From: Flavihumibacter profundi
GTDB lineage: Bacteria; Bacteroidota; Bacteroidia; Chitinophagales; Chitinophagaceae
Reading direction: 5' to 3'
Length of the DNA stretch: 64,000 bases
Assembly (NCBI RefSeq): GCF_020076305.1
Contig: NZ_JAIQXE010000004.1
Span: forward strand, 62,001-126,000
Position 1 is the first letter of the stretch; each line of letters opens with the position of its first letter. Shown here one piece after another: positions 34,552-43,587 of this stretch. A model generated the notes under the pieces. It made no database searches. It saw only the letters and a list, made by a program, of their open reading frames with translations, and was not told the DNA's origin. A program made the position numbers and the translations under genes.

Positions 34552-36273
34552 TTGCAACAACCCTTACTAACCATACAAGACCTGACCGTTGATTTCAACC
34601 AGGGGGAAAAGCGCACCAGGGCTATAGACAATATAACGTTTACAGTTAACCGTGGTGAGATTGTCGCCATTGTCGGGGAATCCGGTTCAGGAAAGTCGGT
34701 AACATCCTTGTCGCTTTTGCAATTGCTGCCCCAAAAAATAACAAACTTCCCTTCAGGCAAATTGCTTTTCAGTGAAGACGGTAAAACCACTATAAACTTA
34801 CTAACCCTTTCAGGGCCTGCCCTCAGGAATATCCGTGGGTCTGCTATTTCGATGATCTTCCAGGAACCCATGACCTCCCTGAACCCGGTTTTTACCTGTG
34901 GCAACCAGGTGATTGAAGCAATCAGGGCGCACCAGGAAATTTCCACTTCACAGGCCAGGGAACAGTGCCTTGACTTATTCCGTAAAGTGCGGTTACCCGA
35001 TCCCGAAAGAATTATGAAATGTTATCCGCACGAAATCAGCGGCGGCCAGAAACAAAGGGTGATGATTGCTATGGCCATTTCCTGCGATCCAGCATTGCTG
35101 ATTGCTGATGAACCAACAACCGCACTGGATGTTACAGTCCAGAAGAGTATACTGGAGTTGCTGGCTAGCTTGCAGGCACAAACGAATATGGGATTGATCT
35201 TTATTTCCCATGACCTTGGGGTAGTAAAAGATATTGCACACAGAGTGGTGGTGATGTACAGGGGGAAAATTGTAGAGCAAAACACCACTGAAGCCATTTT
35301 CAATCATCCCGCACACCCATATACAAAGGCACTCCTCGCCTGCCGGCCGATACTTCATCCCAGAGGAAGGAGGCTTCCGGTTGTGAGTGATTTCTGGCAG
35401 CCTGGTAACAATTTTTCTGAGCAGGTAATTGCACCAGCCATACAGTCGGTGCAAAAAAACTATTCCGGCAGCACACCGTTACTGCAAATTGATGCGCTTA
35501 AAGTATGGTTTCCCACCGGCCGGAATTTTTTTGGCAGGCCTGCCACGTTTACCAAAGCGGTAGATGGCATTAGTTTTAATGTACTGGAAGGGGAAACGCT
35601 GGGTGTGGTTGGCGAATCTGGTTGCGGGAAAACAACCCTGGGCAGGGCCTTGCTGCGGTTGATACCGGTAACCGGCGGACAAATACTGCACAGGGGAAAG
35701 GACCTGCTATCACTAAAAGGTCGATCCCTGCAAAAATTGCGCAAAGACATCCAGATTGTATTCCAGGATCCTTATGCTTCACTCAACCCAAGGATTACAG
35801 TTGGAGAAGCAATCAAAGAAGCCATGCAAGTGCATGGCATTGGTGCAAATAGCCGGGAAAGAAAAGAAAAAGTAGTGGAGCTGCTTGAAAAAGTTAACCT
35901 GCAGGCTGATCATTTTAACCGCTTCCCGCATACATTCAGCGGCGGCCAGCGCCAAAGGATCGGAATTGCCCGGGCACTGGCCCTGAATCCTGGTTTTATT
36001 GTTTTTGATGAAAGCGTCAGCGCTTTGGATGTAAGTGTGCAGGCCCAGGTGCTGAACCTCATCAATGACCTGAAAGCTGAATTTGGTTTTACCGCACTAT
36101 TTATATCCCATGACCTGGGCGTAGTGCGTTATATCAGCGACCGCATTTTAGTAATGCAATCGGGCCGTATGGCCGAAATAGGACCTGCAGAATCCGTTTT
36201 TTCCCATCCGCAGTCTGACTATACCAAAAACCTGCTGGATTCTATACCTGGAAACCAGGGTGTCGGAATATGA
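34552..36273 (+). CDS. Double-ATPase peptide/nickel-type ABC transporter ATP-binding protein
   Basis: A 573-aa fusion of two ABC ATPase domains (as in YejF/GsiA), driving uptake of peptides or similar solutes. Domain one has Walker A GESGSGKSVTS, signature SGGQKQRVMIAMA and Walker B LLIADEPTTALDV; domain two has GESGCGKTTLGR, SGGQRQRIGIARAL and FIVFDESVSALDV, where Ser replaces the usual Pro after DE. Each has the oligopeptide-type C-terminal extension (HPAHPYTKALL, HPQSDYTKNLL). The start is TTG at 34552. No permease or binding protein gene is nearby. Confidence 0.9.
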   Translation: MQQPLLTIQDLTVDFNQGEKRTRAIDNITFTVNRGEIVAIVGESGSGKSVTSLSLLQLLPQKITNFPSGKLLFSEDGKTTINLLTLSGPALRNIRGSAISMIFQEPMTSLNPVFTCGNQVIEAIRAHQEISTSQAREQCLDLFRKVRLPDPERIMKCYPHEISGGQKQRVMIAMAISCDPALLIADEPTTALDVTVQKSILELLASLQAQTNMGLIFISHDLGVVKDIAHRVVVMYRGKIVEQNTTEAIFNHPAHPYTKALLACRPILHPRGRRLPVVSDFWQPGNNFSEQVIAPAIQSVQKNYSGSTPLLQIDALKVWFPTGRNFFGRPATFTKAVDGISFNVLEGETLGVVGESGCGKTTLGRALLRLIPVTGGQILHRGKDLLSLKGRSLQKLRKDIQIVFQDPYASLNPRITVGEAIKEAMQVHGIGANSRERKEKVVELLEKVNLQADHFNRFPHTFSGGQRQRIGIARALALNPGFIVFDESVSALDVSVQAQVLNLINDLKAEFGFTALFISHDLGVVRYISDRILVMQSGRMAEIGPAESVFSHPQSDYTKNLLDSIPGNQGVGI

Positions 36274-36284
36274 AGGAAATTCCT

Positions 36285-36292
36285 TACCTTTG
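36285..36292 (+). promoter_or_regulatory. Putative promoter of queA and its leader
   Basis: TACCTTTG matches TAnnTTTG, 12 bases after the ABC gene stop. The predicted transcript starts near 36297 and carries a leader of about 125 nt. No exact -33 TTTG. Confidence 0.55.
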
Positions 36293-36300
36293 CACCCGTT

Positions 36301-36415
36301 TAACATCATGCCGTAACATGATTACAAACCCGGTGCCGTAAGACCGGGCTGTACAGACACCCCGTTTTTTGATTCTCCAGGTTTGTGTCGTGTGGCTGAT
36401 GGTTGCAAAAACCAT
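36301..36415 (+). ncRNA. Structured queA leader RNA with twin same-loop hairpins
   Basis: Hairpin 1 pairs ATCATG (36305-36310) with CATGAT (36317-36322), loop CCGTAA. Hairpin 2 pairs CCCGGT (36329-36334) with ACCGGG (36343-36348), loop GCCGTAAG. Both display the same TGCCGTAA (36309-36316, 36334-36341). A third hairpin, ATGGTT/AACCAT (36399-36415), ends eight bases before the queA ATG. ACAAACC (36324-36330) can alternatively pair with GGTTTGT (36380-36386). It is not assigned to a known riboswitch class; regulatory role is inferred. Confidence 0.5.
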
Positions 36416-36422
36416 TTTATAC

Positions 36423-37472
36423 ATGAAGCTATCACAGTTTAAGTTCGACCTCCCCCTCAACCTTATTGCCCAGCACCCTGCGAAAAAAAGAGAAGACAGC
36501 CGAATGATGGTTGTCCATCGGAAAACAGGACAAATTGAGAACAAGAATTTCCGCGACATTTTAGAGTACTTTGATGACAAGGATGTATTTGTTGTGAATA
36601 ACACCAAGGTATTCCCTGCACGCATGTATGGCCGTAAGGAAAAAACTGGTGCCAAAATTGAAGTTTTCCTGCTTCGCGAACTCAATAAGCCCAATCGGCT
36701 TTGGGATGTTATCGTAGACCCGGCCCGTAAAATAAGGGTTGGTAACAAATTATATTTCGGTGAAAACGATGAATTGGTTGCGGAAGTGATAGACAATACT
36801 ACCAGTCGCGGCCGTACCATCCGTTTCCTTTGGGAAGGCACCGACGATGAGTTCCGCCAGATGCTCGAATTTTTGGGCGAAACACCCCTTCCAAAATATA
36901 TCAAGCGCAAACCCGATGAAGAAGACAAAGAGCGTTACCAGACTGTTTATGCCAAACATGAAGGAGCTGTAGCTGCACCAACAGCCGGACTCCATTTCAG
37001 TCGTGAACTGATCAAGCGCCTTGAAATTAAGGGTATCCGTTTCGCAGAAGTTACCCTGCATACCGGGTTGGGCACATTCCGTCCAATTGAAGTTGAAGAT
37101 CTCAGCAAACATAAAATGGATGCAGAATATTACCAGATCCAGGACACTGCCTGCCAGATCGTAAATAAAGCAAAGACAGGCGGACACCGCATCTGTTCTA
37201 TAGGAACAACAACCATGCGCGCAATTGAATCTTCTTTCACTGCAGAAAAATTATTGAAACCATCTGAAGGCTGGACGAACCACTTTATCCATCCGCCTTA
37301 CCAGTTTTCAATTGCAGATGCGCTGGTAACAAATTTCCACCTGCCAAAAACAAGCTTACTGATTATGACCTGTGCTTTTGCAGGTTATGACCTGGCAATG
37401 GAAGCTTACAAAAAAGCGATCAAAGACAAGTATCGTTTCTTCAGTTATGGCGATGCCATGCTGGTGATCTAA
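36423..37472 (+). CDS. queA: S-adenosylmethionine:tRNA ribosyltransferase-isomerase
   Basis: Transfers the ribose of SAM to 7-aminomethyl-7-deazaguanine in tRNA, giving epoxyqueuosine. The protein has 349 aa and starts [20 protein letters not shown], with family motifs [62 protein letters not shown] in the form [12 protein letters not shown], and [20 protein letters not shown]. The ATG at 36423 begins the conserved N-terminus. It is preceded by an unusual structured leader and followed by a strong terminator. No other queuosine gene is nearby. Confidence 0.96.
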   Translation: MKLSQFKFDLPLNLIAQHPAKKREDSRMMVVHRKTGQIENKNFRDILEYFDDKDVFVVNNTKVFPARMYGRKEKTGAKIEVFLLRELNKPNRLWDVIVDPARKIRVGNKLYFGENDELVAEVIDNTTSRGRTIRFLWEGTDDEFRQMLEFLGETPLPKYIKRKPDEEDKERYQTVYAKHEGAVAAPTAGLHFSRELIKRLEIKGIRFAEVTLHTGLGTFRPIEVEDLSKHKMDAEYYQIQDTACQIVNKAKTGGHRICSIGTTTMRAIESSFTAEKLLKPSEGWTNHFIHPPYQFSIADALVTNFHLPKTSLLIMTCAFAGYDLAMEAYKKAIKDKYRFFSYGDAMLVI

Positions 37473-37504
37473 ATAATCAGTGTATACAGTTTTATCCTGT
37501 AAAC

Positions 37505-37562
37505 AATCCTGGCTTTAAGTGTTTATTCACATAAAACACGAATTGCCAGGATTTTTTTTTAC
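37505..37562 (+). terminator. Terminator of queA
   Basis: AATCCTGGC (37505-37513) pairs with GCCAGGATT (37545-37553), enclosing a second hairpin GTGTTT/AAACAC, followed by a long T run. Confidence 0.85.
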
Positions 37563-37584
37563 CGGTTAAGTGCTATTTTGTAGC

Positions 37585-38523
37585 ATGAAAAAGCGAATTC
37601 TTTTTGTGGCACTATCCTTTCTTTCCCTCTGCAGCGTGCATGCCCAGGATATAATACCATTATATCCTGCTGATTCTGTTCCCAACAGTAAGCCCTCAGA
37701 GGTATTGGAGAAAACGGAAAAAGCGGGGAATGGGAATATGCTTACTTCAGGTGTAACCCAACCAACGCTGAAAGTTTTTCTTCCGCCTGCAGATAAAGCA
37801 AACGGCACTGCAGTGATTATTTGTCCGGGTGGCGGCTATTTTGTGCTGGCTGCTGATCATGAAGGTGATGCTGTGGCCAGGGTTTTTAACCAGTGGGGGG
37901 TTACCGCTTTCGTTTTGAAATATCGCCTCCCTTCAGCCGAGACAATGCCTGATCCTACAATTGGGCCTTTACAAGATGCCCAACGGGCGATACAAATGGT
38001 ACGGGAGAAAGCCAAACTATGGCAGATTGATCCCAAACAAATCGGCATCATGGGCTTCAGTGCAGGCGGTCACCTTGCCGGAAGCGCAGCAGTTCATTTC
38101 GACCAGGCTTTTATCGCTAACCCGCTGAAAACATCGCTGCGGCCCGATTTTGTCATACTGGCTTACCCGGTGATCAGTTTCAATGATGATATTGGCCATA
38201 AAGGGAGCCGTGAGAAGTTATTAGGAAAGGAACCAGCTGCTGATAAAGTGAAATTTTTCTCTCTCGAAACACAAGTCACCAAAAAAACGCCACCTGTCTT
38301 TTTAATGCACGCCAAAGACGACAGGGGAGTTAAGGTAGAAAATACCCTGGTATTCGCTGATGCCCTGGAGAAAGCCCATGTAAAGCATGATGTCTACCTC
38401 TATGAAAAAGGCGGTCATGGCTTTGGACTTAAAAACCCAACCAGCGACGTCGATTGGATGAAATACGTGAAAGAATGGATGTTTGGGATGGACCTTATCC
38501 TAAAGCGGACTTCAAAGTTTTAG
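37585..38523 (+). CDS. Secreted alpha/beta hydrolase, acetyl-esterase-like
   Basis: A 312-aa protein with a signal peptide (MKKRILFVALSFLSLCSVHA, cut before QD). The esterase/lipase fold shows the oxyanion loop ICPGGGYFVLA, nucleophile Ser in GFSAGGHLAGSAA, catalytic Asp in HAKDDRGVKVEN and His in KGGHGFGL. Such enzymes commonly remove acetyl groups from xylan or other sugars. The ATG at 37585 is chosen because the signal peptide starts there; the upstream frame is not protein-like. A near -7 sequence (CTATTTTG) lies just ahead. Substrate not determinable. Confidence 0.87.
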   Translation: MKKRILFVALSFLSLCSVHAQDIIPLYPADSVPNSKPSEVLEKTEKAGNGNMLTSGVTQPTLKVFLPPADKANGTAVIICPGGGYFVLAADHEGDAVARVFNQWGVTAFVLKYRLPSAETMPDPTIGPLQDAQRAIQMVREKAKLWQIDPKQIGIMGFSAGGHLAGSAAVHFDQAFIANPLKTSLRPDFVILAYPVISFNDDIGHKGSREKLLGKEPAADKVKFFSLETQVTKKTPPVFLMHAKDDRGVKVENTLVFADALEKAHVKHDVYLYEKGGHGFGLKNPTSDVDWMKYVKEWMFGMDLILKRTSKF

Positions 38524-38526
38524 GAT

Positions 38527-38562
38527 AAGTGTCTGACACCTTCAGACAGGTATCAGACACTT
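38527..38562. terminator. Bidirectional terminator hairpin between esterase and aspartokinase
   Basis: AAGTGTCTGA (38527-38536) pairs with TCAGACACTT (38553-38562), with an inner ACC/GGT pairing. It fills the gap between two convergent genes and shares the GTGTCTGA core with the hairpin at 1222-1262. Confidence 0.7.
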
Positions 38563-38566
38563 AAGA

Positions 38567-39886
38567 TTACAAATTAAATAGTCCCCTGTTCAGCAACTGA
38601 AGCGTTTCAACCTTGAAGGCAGAAGGGATCAGCAGAGAAACGTTATGCCGGCTTCCGCCATAACTTACCATTCGCACAGGCACAGGTCTCAGGCAGTCGA
38701 AAAGGCGGCTCAGGATATCTTTGGTCTGTGCAATATCATTGCCAACGATAGAAACAATGGTTTGGTCAGTGTCGACTTCCACAGTACCAAATGGTTCCAG
38801 TTCCTTGATTATATGGTTCAGGAATAAAGGATTATCAATGGTTACCGAAACGGCAACTTCAGATGTAGTGATCATATCAATTGGCGTGCGGTATTTTTCA
38901 AACACTTCAAAAATCTTGCGCAGGAAGCCATAAGCAAGTAACATCCGGCTACTCTTTATATTGATAGCAATGATGCCGTCTTTCGCAGCAACTGCTTTCA
39001 CACCTACAGAACCAGCTTCCTGGGTAATTACGGTACCGGTGGCTTCAGGCTGCATGGTATTCAGCAGTTTCACCGGAACCTTTTCCTGCTGTGCCGGCCA
39101 GATGCAGGTAGGGTGAAGTATCTTGGCCCCGAAATAGGCAAGCTCGGCGGCTTCTTCAAAACTCAGTTGTTCTATCGGCACGGTGCGGTCCACAACACGC
39201 GGATCGTTGTTGTGCATTCCATCGATATCAGTCCAGATCTCACAGACTGTACAATTGGCCGCAGCTGCCACTAACGATGCCGTATAATCGCTTCCGCCGC
39301 GTTTTAAATTATCCACTTCACCACGCGCGTTGCGGCAAATGTAACCCTGTGTAATAAACAGGTCAATTCCAGGATGCGCTGCTAAAACCGGCATCAGTTT
39401 CTGGCGTATGGCTTCCACATGCGGTTCGTCGTTGGCATCAATGCTCATGAACTCCAGGGCAGGCAGTAATACATGTTTTATACCCTGCTCTTCGAGATAT
39501 ACAGAGAATAATTTGGTACTCATCAACTCACCCTGGGCCAGTATATCTTTATTCAGTGCTTCGTTAAAGGAAATCTTGGTGATGATATTCAGGAATTCAA
39601 AATGCTCGGCCAAAATACCATTTGCTTTTGCGCGGGTAGCATCCTGGTGCAACAAGGAATTTACAAAGTCGTGGTAATGCGCTTCCAGTTTATCGACGAT
39701 CTTTTTTGCCTCATCCTTCTCTCCTTTTGATAACGCATCACCGATTGAAACAAGTGTATTGGTGGTGCCACTCAGTGCGCTCAAAACTACAATTTTGGGT
39801 TCCTGATCTTTTGTAATCAACTGTGCCACCTGGTGCATCCGTTCTGGTTTTCCGACCGACGTGCCACCGAACTTCATTACTTTCAT
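38567..39886 (-). CDS. lysC: Aspartate kinase
   Basis: Phosphorylates aspartate, the first step of the lysine, threonine and methionine pathways. The protein has 439 aa with MKVMKFGGTSVGKPERM, the substrate-binding GGSDYTASLVAAAANC and WTDIDGMHNNDPRVV, and two C-terminal ACT domains (near residues 300-439) that normally bind feedback inhibitors. It has no homoserine dehydrogenase fusion. It stands alone here. Confidence 0.93.
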   Translation of the reverse strand: MKVMKFGGTSVGKPERMHQVAQLITKDQEPKIVVLSALSGTTNTLVSIGDALSKGEKDEAKKIVDKLEAHYHDFVNSLLHQDATRAKANGILAEHFEFLNIITKISFNEALNKDILAQGELMSTKLFSVYLEEQGIKHVLLPALEFMSIDANDEPHVEAIRQKLMPVLAAHPGIDLFITQGYICRNARGEVDNLKRGGSDYTASLVAAAANCTVCEIWTDIDGMHNNDPRVVDRTVPIEQLSFEEAAELAYFGAKILHPTCIWPAQQEKVPVKLLNTMQPEATGTVITQEAGSVGVKAVAAKDGIIAINIKSSRMLLAYGFLRKIFEVFEKYRTPIDMITTSEVAVSVTIDNPLFLNHIIKELEPFGTVEVDTDQTIVSIVGNDIAQTKDILSRLFDCLRPVPVRMVSYGGSRHNVSLLIPSAFKVETLQLLNRGLFNL

Positions 39887-39937
39887 CGCTACTGTTTATT
39901 TTTTTGTTTGGTTTTTGCGGATGCGAATTTACTGCAT

Positions 39938-41017
39938 TCAGAATGGAATTGAGAATCGTTCCCCCAGCAATTTCAGGTCAGCTACAACGGGCCCCAATAA
40001 TGGTATGCCTGATTCCCTGCGTTCCCTTTCCAATTCAAGTTCCGGTTCACCCGGAACAATTACCCTTTCCGCACCTTCTACCGTCTTTGCCGATTTGAAA
40101 CGCTGTATCCAATTGTCCATATGCTGTTTAAAATCCTCCGCAGGCCTGAAAGCATCAATACGCATCGCCCCAAAAAAATGGCCAATTCCCTTTCCAGGCA
40201 TACCGGTGGGCATCGGTACATAGGCCGGGAATGGGGGTACCCATGGGCCATAATTTGCCCCGCTCAATATGGCGGAAAAAATATCTACGATCGCCCCGAG
40301 CGCATAACCCTTGTGGCTGCCATGTTCCCTGTCGCCACCTAATGGCAGCAGGGCACCGCCATTTTTCAACGCATGGGCATCGGTAGTGGATGCGCCAACC
40401 GCATCCTGGATCCAGCCGACCGGTGCGGCTTCTTTTTTCCGTTGCAGGATCTCAAGTTTCCCATTGGCAGCAGTAGTGGTGGCCATATCAGCCACAAAAG
40501 CAGCTTCCTCACCGGCAGGAATGGCTACGCAAATTGGATTGGTGCCCAGCAGCCTTTCCACCGAAAAGGTTGGTGCCACAAGGGCACTGGCATTCGTCAT
40601 GCTGATACCAATCATGTCATGCTCCAGGGCCATCATGGCGTGCCAGGCAGCAATACCATAATGGTTGCTGTTCTGGACACTCACCCAGCCCGTACCCACC
40701 TGCCGGGCCTTATCGATGGCCACCTGCATGGCAAAGGGCGCCACTACAAGGCCAAGTCCGGCATCTCCATCCACAACAGCGGTAGAAGGCGTTTCATGGA
40801 TGATTTTTAATTGGGGTTCCGCATTTACCCTTTTTGCTTCCCAAAGCCGTACATAACCACTCAGCCGGGCAATGCCATGGGAATCGATACCGCGCAGATC
40901 TGCGCTCAACAAAACTTTGGCAGCCGTTGTAGCATCTTTTTCGGGACAGCCAATCTGCAAAAACACCCGGCGGGTAAATTCCGATAACTGGTCAAGGGTA
41001 TATACATCTGAGGCCAT
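39938..41017 (-). CDS. Ldh family oxidoreductase (malate/L-lactate/ureidoglycolate dehydrogenase type)
   Basis: NAD(P)-dependent dehydrogenase of the LDH2/MDH2 superfamily, 359 aa, unrelated to Rossmann-type lactate dehydrogenase. It shows the typical ADLRGIDSHGIARLSGYVR with active-site His, NSNHYGIAAWHAMMAL, MTNASALVAPTF, GTNPICVAIPAG and HKGYALGAIVDIFSAILSG. It lies 51 bases before the aspartokinase start on the same strand and downstream of ssb. The oxidised acid substrate cannot be told from sequence. Confidence 0.88.
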   Translation of the reverse strand: MASDVYTLDQLSEFTRRVFLQIGCPEKDATTAAKVLLSADLRGIDSHGIARLSGYVRLWEAKRVNAEPQLKIIHETPSTAVVDGDAGLGLVVAPFAMQVAIDKARQVGTGWVSVQNSNHYGIAAWHAMMALEHDMIGISMTNASALVAPTFSVERLLGTNPICVAIPAGEEAAFVADMATTTAANGKLEILQRKKEAAPVGWIQDAVGASTTDAHALKNGGALLPLGGDREHGSHKGYALGAIVDIFSAILSGANYGPWVPPFPAYVPMPTGMPGKGIGHFFGAMRIDAFRPAEDFKQHMDNWIQRFKSAKTVEGAERVIVPGEPELELERERRESGIPLLGPVVADLKLLGERFSIPF

Positions 41018-41034
41018 AGTTCATTTTTGGGCAT

Positions 41035-41062
41035 AAAAAGAGGCTGCCTGAAAGACAGCCCC
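41035..41062 (-). terminator. Terminator of ssb
   Basis: On the minus strand GGGGCTG (41062-41056) pairs with CAGCCTC (41046-41040) with one G-U pair and a 9-nt loop, followed by five T (41039-41035). Confidence 0.7.
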
Positions 41063-41078
41063 TTGTACATTCAGTGAT

Positions 41079-41510
41079 TTAAAAGGGCAAATCATCGTTG
41101 GCAGCTTCCATTGCAGGGGCTGGTACTGTATTGGTATTGCCATAATTCGCTGCTGAAGCAGGTTGTCCAAAGCCGGCACCACCTGCATTTTCTGTGCGGG
41201 TTCCCAGCAATTGCACACTTTGCACCCGCAAGGATAACGAAGCACCTGTGCTGCCATCGGTTTTTGGATAAGTGCGCACTTCAGGAGTTCCTTCCACATA
41301 TACCTGGGTTCCCTTTTTCAGGTAGGGCGCAATAGCGGTACGATCAGACCAATACGCACAATCCACCCAAATGGTCCTTTCCTGCTGGTTGCCCTGGGCA
41401 TCTTTATACCTTTCAGTATGCGCCACCGTAAAATTCATCACTGTCCTGCCATTCACATTGTTGGTCACGCAATCCCTGCCGAGATTGCCGATTACCTGAA
41501 GCTTGATCAT
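41079..41510 (-). CDS. ssb: Single-stranded DNA-binding protein
   Basis: A 143-aa OB-fold protein that coats single-stranded DNA in replication and repair. It begins MIKLQVIGNLGRDCVTN and contains the aromatic binding segments WVDCAYWSDRTAI and GTQVYVEGTPEVRTY. The C-terminal tail ends in the acidic-aromatic NDDLPF, the site that recruits partner proteins. It has its own terminator downstream. Confidence 0.95.
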   Translation of the reverse strand: MIKLQVIGNLGRDCVTNNVNGRTVMNFTVAHTERYKDAQGNQQERTIWVDCAYWSDRTAIAPYLKKGTQVYVEGTPEVRTYPKTDGSTGASLSLRVQSVQLLGTRTENAGGAGFGQPASAANYGNTNTVPAPAMEAANDDLPF

Positions 41511-41667
41511 AACGTTAAAATTTAGCTACGTAAATAAATTATTGTCTGGCAATTTACACCCACAATCGTGCTGTAAATACCGTTCTTTAACCCTTGTGTA
41601 TAACTTTTCGTAACCTCTCACTACCCGTCATCTTGTTTGCATATACAACCATCTTTCAAATCCTTCG

Positions 41668-41675
41668 TATATTTG
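41668..41675 (+). promoter_or_regulatory. Putative -7 element for mnmA
   Basis: TATATTTG matches TAnnTTTG, 18 bases before the mnmA ATG, predicting a leader of about 14 nt. The nearest upstream TTTG (41636) is too far for a standard -33. Confidence 0.55.
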
Positions 41676-41693
41676 CCGACTTAACTGGAATCT

Positions 41694-42800
41694 ATGAGCC
41701 GAAAAGGGAAAGTACTGGTTGCTATGAGCGGGGGTATTGACAGTACCGTTACCGCCCTGATGCTGAACCAGGAGGGATATGAAGTGGTGGGCATCACCAT
41801 GAAAACCTGGGATTATGCCACATCCGGAACCAGTAAAAAGGAAACAGGATGCTGCAACCTTGAGTCTTTCAATGATGCCCGCATGGCTGCTGTGCAACAT
41901 GGCTTCCCGCATTTCGTGCTTGATATCCGGGAAGAATTCGGCGATTTCGTGATCGATAATTTCGTGGAAGAATACCTGGCCGGCCGCACCCCAAATCCAT
42001 GCGTGATGTGCAATACACATATCAAATGGCGGGCTCTCCTGAAACGCGCCGATGCCCTTGATTGCGAATTTATCGCTACCGGCCATTATGGCATCATCAA
42101 CCAGCATACGAATGGCAGGTATTTTATCAGCAAAGGGGTTGATGAAACCAAAGACCAGAGTTATGTTTTATGGGGATTGCAGCAGGACCTGCTGAGCAGG
42201 ACCATGCTTCCTTTAGGCCAATACCGCAAGACCGAGATCCGCCAGATGGCGCATGATTTCGGCTATCCTGAACTTGCCAAAAAAGCCGAGAGTTATGAAA
42301 TTTGTTTCGTGCCCGATAACGATTACCGCGGTTTTCTGAAGAAAAAAGTCGACGGACTGGAAGATCGGGTTATGGGTGGGGCTTTTGTAGATAAGCATGG
42401 TAAAATATTGGGCAAGCACAAAGGCTATCCATTTTACACCATCGGCCAACGTAAGGGTCTCGATATCGCCCTTGGCCGCCCCGTATTCGTAACCGGCATT
42501 GATCCCGATACCAATACGGTTGTATTGGGTGATGAAGAAGACCTGAACCGTTCTGAAACTGTAGTGAGCAGGATCAACTGGATCAAATACGACGGCATAA
42601 CTGATGGTATGGAAGCAACAACGAAAATTCGTTATAAAGACAAAGGAAGTTTATCTACTTTGCACCATCATGAAAATGGTGTTACCGTAAAATTTTTCGA
42701 CGATGTTAAAGGCATCGCACCCGGACAAAGCGCTGTTTTTTATGAAGGGAATGATGTGATTGGCGGGGGTATTATCCAACGCAATATTACAGGCTATTAA
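41694..42800 (+). CDS. mnmA: tRNA-specific 2-thiouridylase MnmA
   Basis: Forms 2-thiouridine at the wobble base of tRNA-Lys, -Glu and -Gln. The protein has 368 aa with the PP-loop SGGIDSTVTALML (Ile instead of the commoner Val), two catalytic cysteines in TPNPCVMCN and YEICFVPDNDYR, the GHYGIINQ segment and GFYTIGQRKGLDI in the form PFYTIGQRKGLDIALG. The gene ends 14 bases before a lipoprotein gene and may be co-transcribed with it. Confidence 0.96.
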   Translation: MSRKGKVLVAMSGGIDSTVTALMLNQEGYEVVGITMKTWDYATSGTSKKETGCCNLESFNDARMAAVQHGFPHFVLDIREEFGDFVIDNFVEEYLAGRTPNPCVMCNTHIKWRALLKRADALDCEFIATGHYGIINQHTNGRYFISKGVDETKDQSYVLWGLQQDLLSRTMLPLGQYRKTEIRQMAHDFGYPELAKKAESYEICFVPDNDYRGFLKKKVDGLEDRVMGGAFVDKHGKILGKHKGYPFYTIGQRKGLDIALGRPVFVTGIDPDTNTVVLGDEEDLNRSETVVSRINWIKYDGITDGMEATTKIRYKDKGSLSTLHHHENGVTVKFFDDVKGIAPGQSAVFYEGNDVIGGGIIQRNITGY

Positions 42801-42813
42801 TCGTTACTTCGCT

Positions 42814-43587
42814 ATGCAAAAATCGATCGGATTCTTCCTTGTGGTGCTGGTGTTGATGGGGATGAGTTCCTGTGGTAAAGAATCCGTGACCATGGAAGAT
42901 GGAACCCTCGAAGCATATTTTAACCTGCAGCCTGGAAAATATACCATTTACCAACTTGACTCACTGGTGAAAGTCCCCTTAAATGATACCGCATTCACGA
43001 CCAGGAGTTACCAGGCCAAAGATCTTGTAGACACCCTGATTACCGATAACCTGGGGCATCCAAGCTGGCGGATATTCCGCTACCTGCGACCGCTCGACAG
43101 CAACAATGAATCTGACTGGGAACCCAGCGATACTTATTACATCACCCTTTCAAGATCGGATGTGGAAGTGGTGGAGAATAACCTTCGATTCCAGAAAATG
43201 ATTTACCCCATTAAGGAAAATGTTTACTGGTATGGTAATACCCATATCAATACCACTCCGGGTGGACCACTTGATTACCTCGATGCCTGGGAATATTCCT
43301 ACTCCCAGGTGGGCGGCTCTTATGCACCTTTTGAAACGCCTGTTGAAAATACCGTTACCGTGCTGCAAACTGACATAGGATCAGGATTTGCAGATAATTA
43401 CAATCCTATTGATATAGACCAGGACGCTTATCGTACCTATAGTGTTGAAGTATATGCGAAAAATATTGGCCTGATTTATAAAAACCTGGTTTACTGGAAC
43501 TACCTGGCGCGAACCCCTGGTCCGCCGTATCCCTACGGGTATAAGAATGGCGGTGGCATCACATTACGGATGATCAGCCACAATTAA
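42814..43587 (+). CDS. Lipoprotein of unknown function
   Basis: A 257-aa protein with a lipoprotein signal: MQKSIGFFLVVLVLMGMSSCGK, where MSSC is the lipobox and Cys20 or so the lipidated residue. The mature part is rich in Tyr, Asp and Asn (YKNLVYWNYLARTP near the end) and predicted mostly beta. It resembles many Bacteroidota outer-membrane or periplasmic lipoproteins but no family is recognised. The ATG at 42814 is chosen because the signal starts there. Its TAA overlaps the stop of the convergent PQQ gene in a shared TTAA. Confidence 0.78.
   Translation: MQKSIGFFLVVLVLMGMSSCGKESVTMEDGTLEAYFNLQPGKYTIYQLDSLVKVPLNDTAFTTRSYQAKDLVDTLITDNLGHPSWRIFRYLRPLDSNNESDWEPSDTYYITLSRSDVEVVENNLRFQKMIYPIKENVYWYGNTHINTTPGGPLDYLDAWEYSYSQVGGSYAPFETPVENTVTVLQTDIGSGFADNYNPIDIDQDAYRTYSVEVYAKNIGLIYKNLVYWNYLARTPGPPYPYGYKNGGGITLRMISHN

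Noticed and set aside
36325-36360. Resemblance of the second queA-leader hairpin (CCGGTG...CCGGGCTGT) to part of a cobalamin aptamer.
   Set aside because: The B12 box and the other conserved paired regions are not found, and the surrounding length is too short. A covariance-model scan would settle it.
36284-36928. Open frame of about 214 codons antisense to queA and its leader.
   Set aside because: It lies wholly across a certain gene and a structured leader, is rich in Ser and Arg, and resembles no family.
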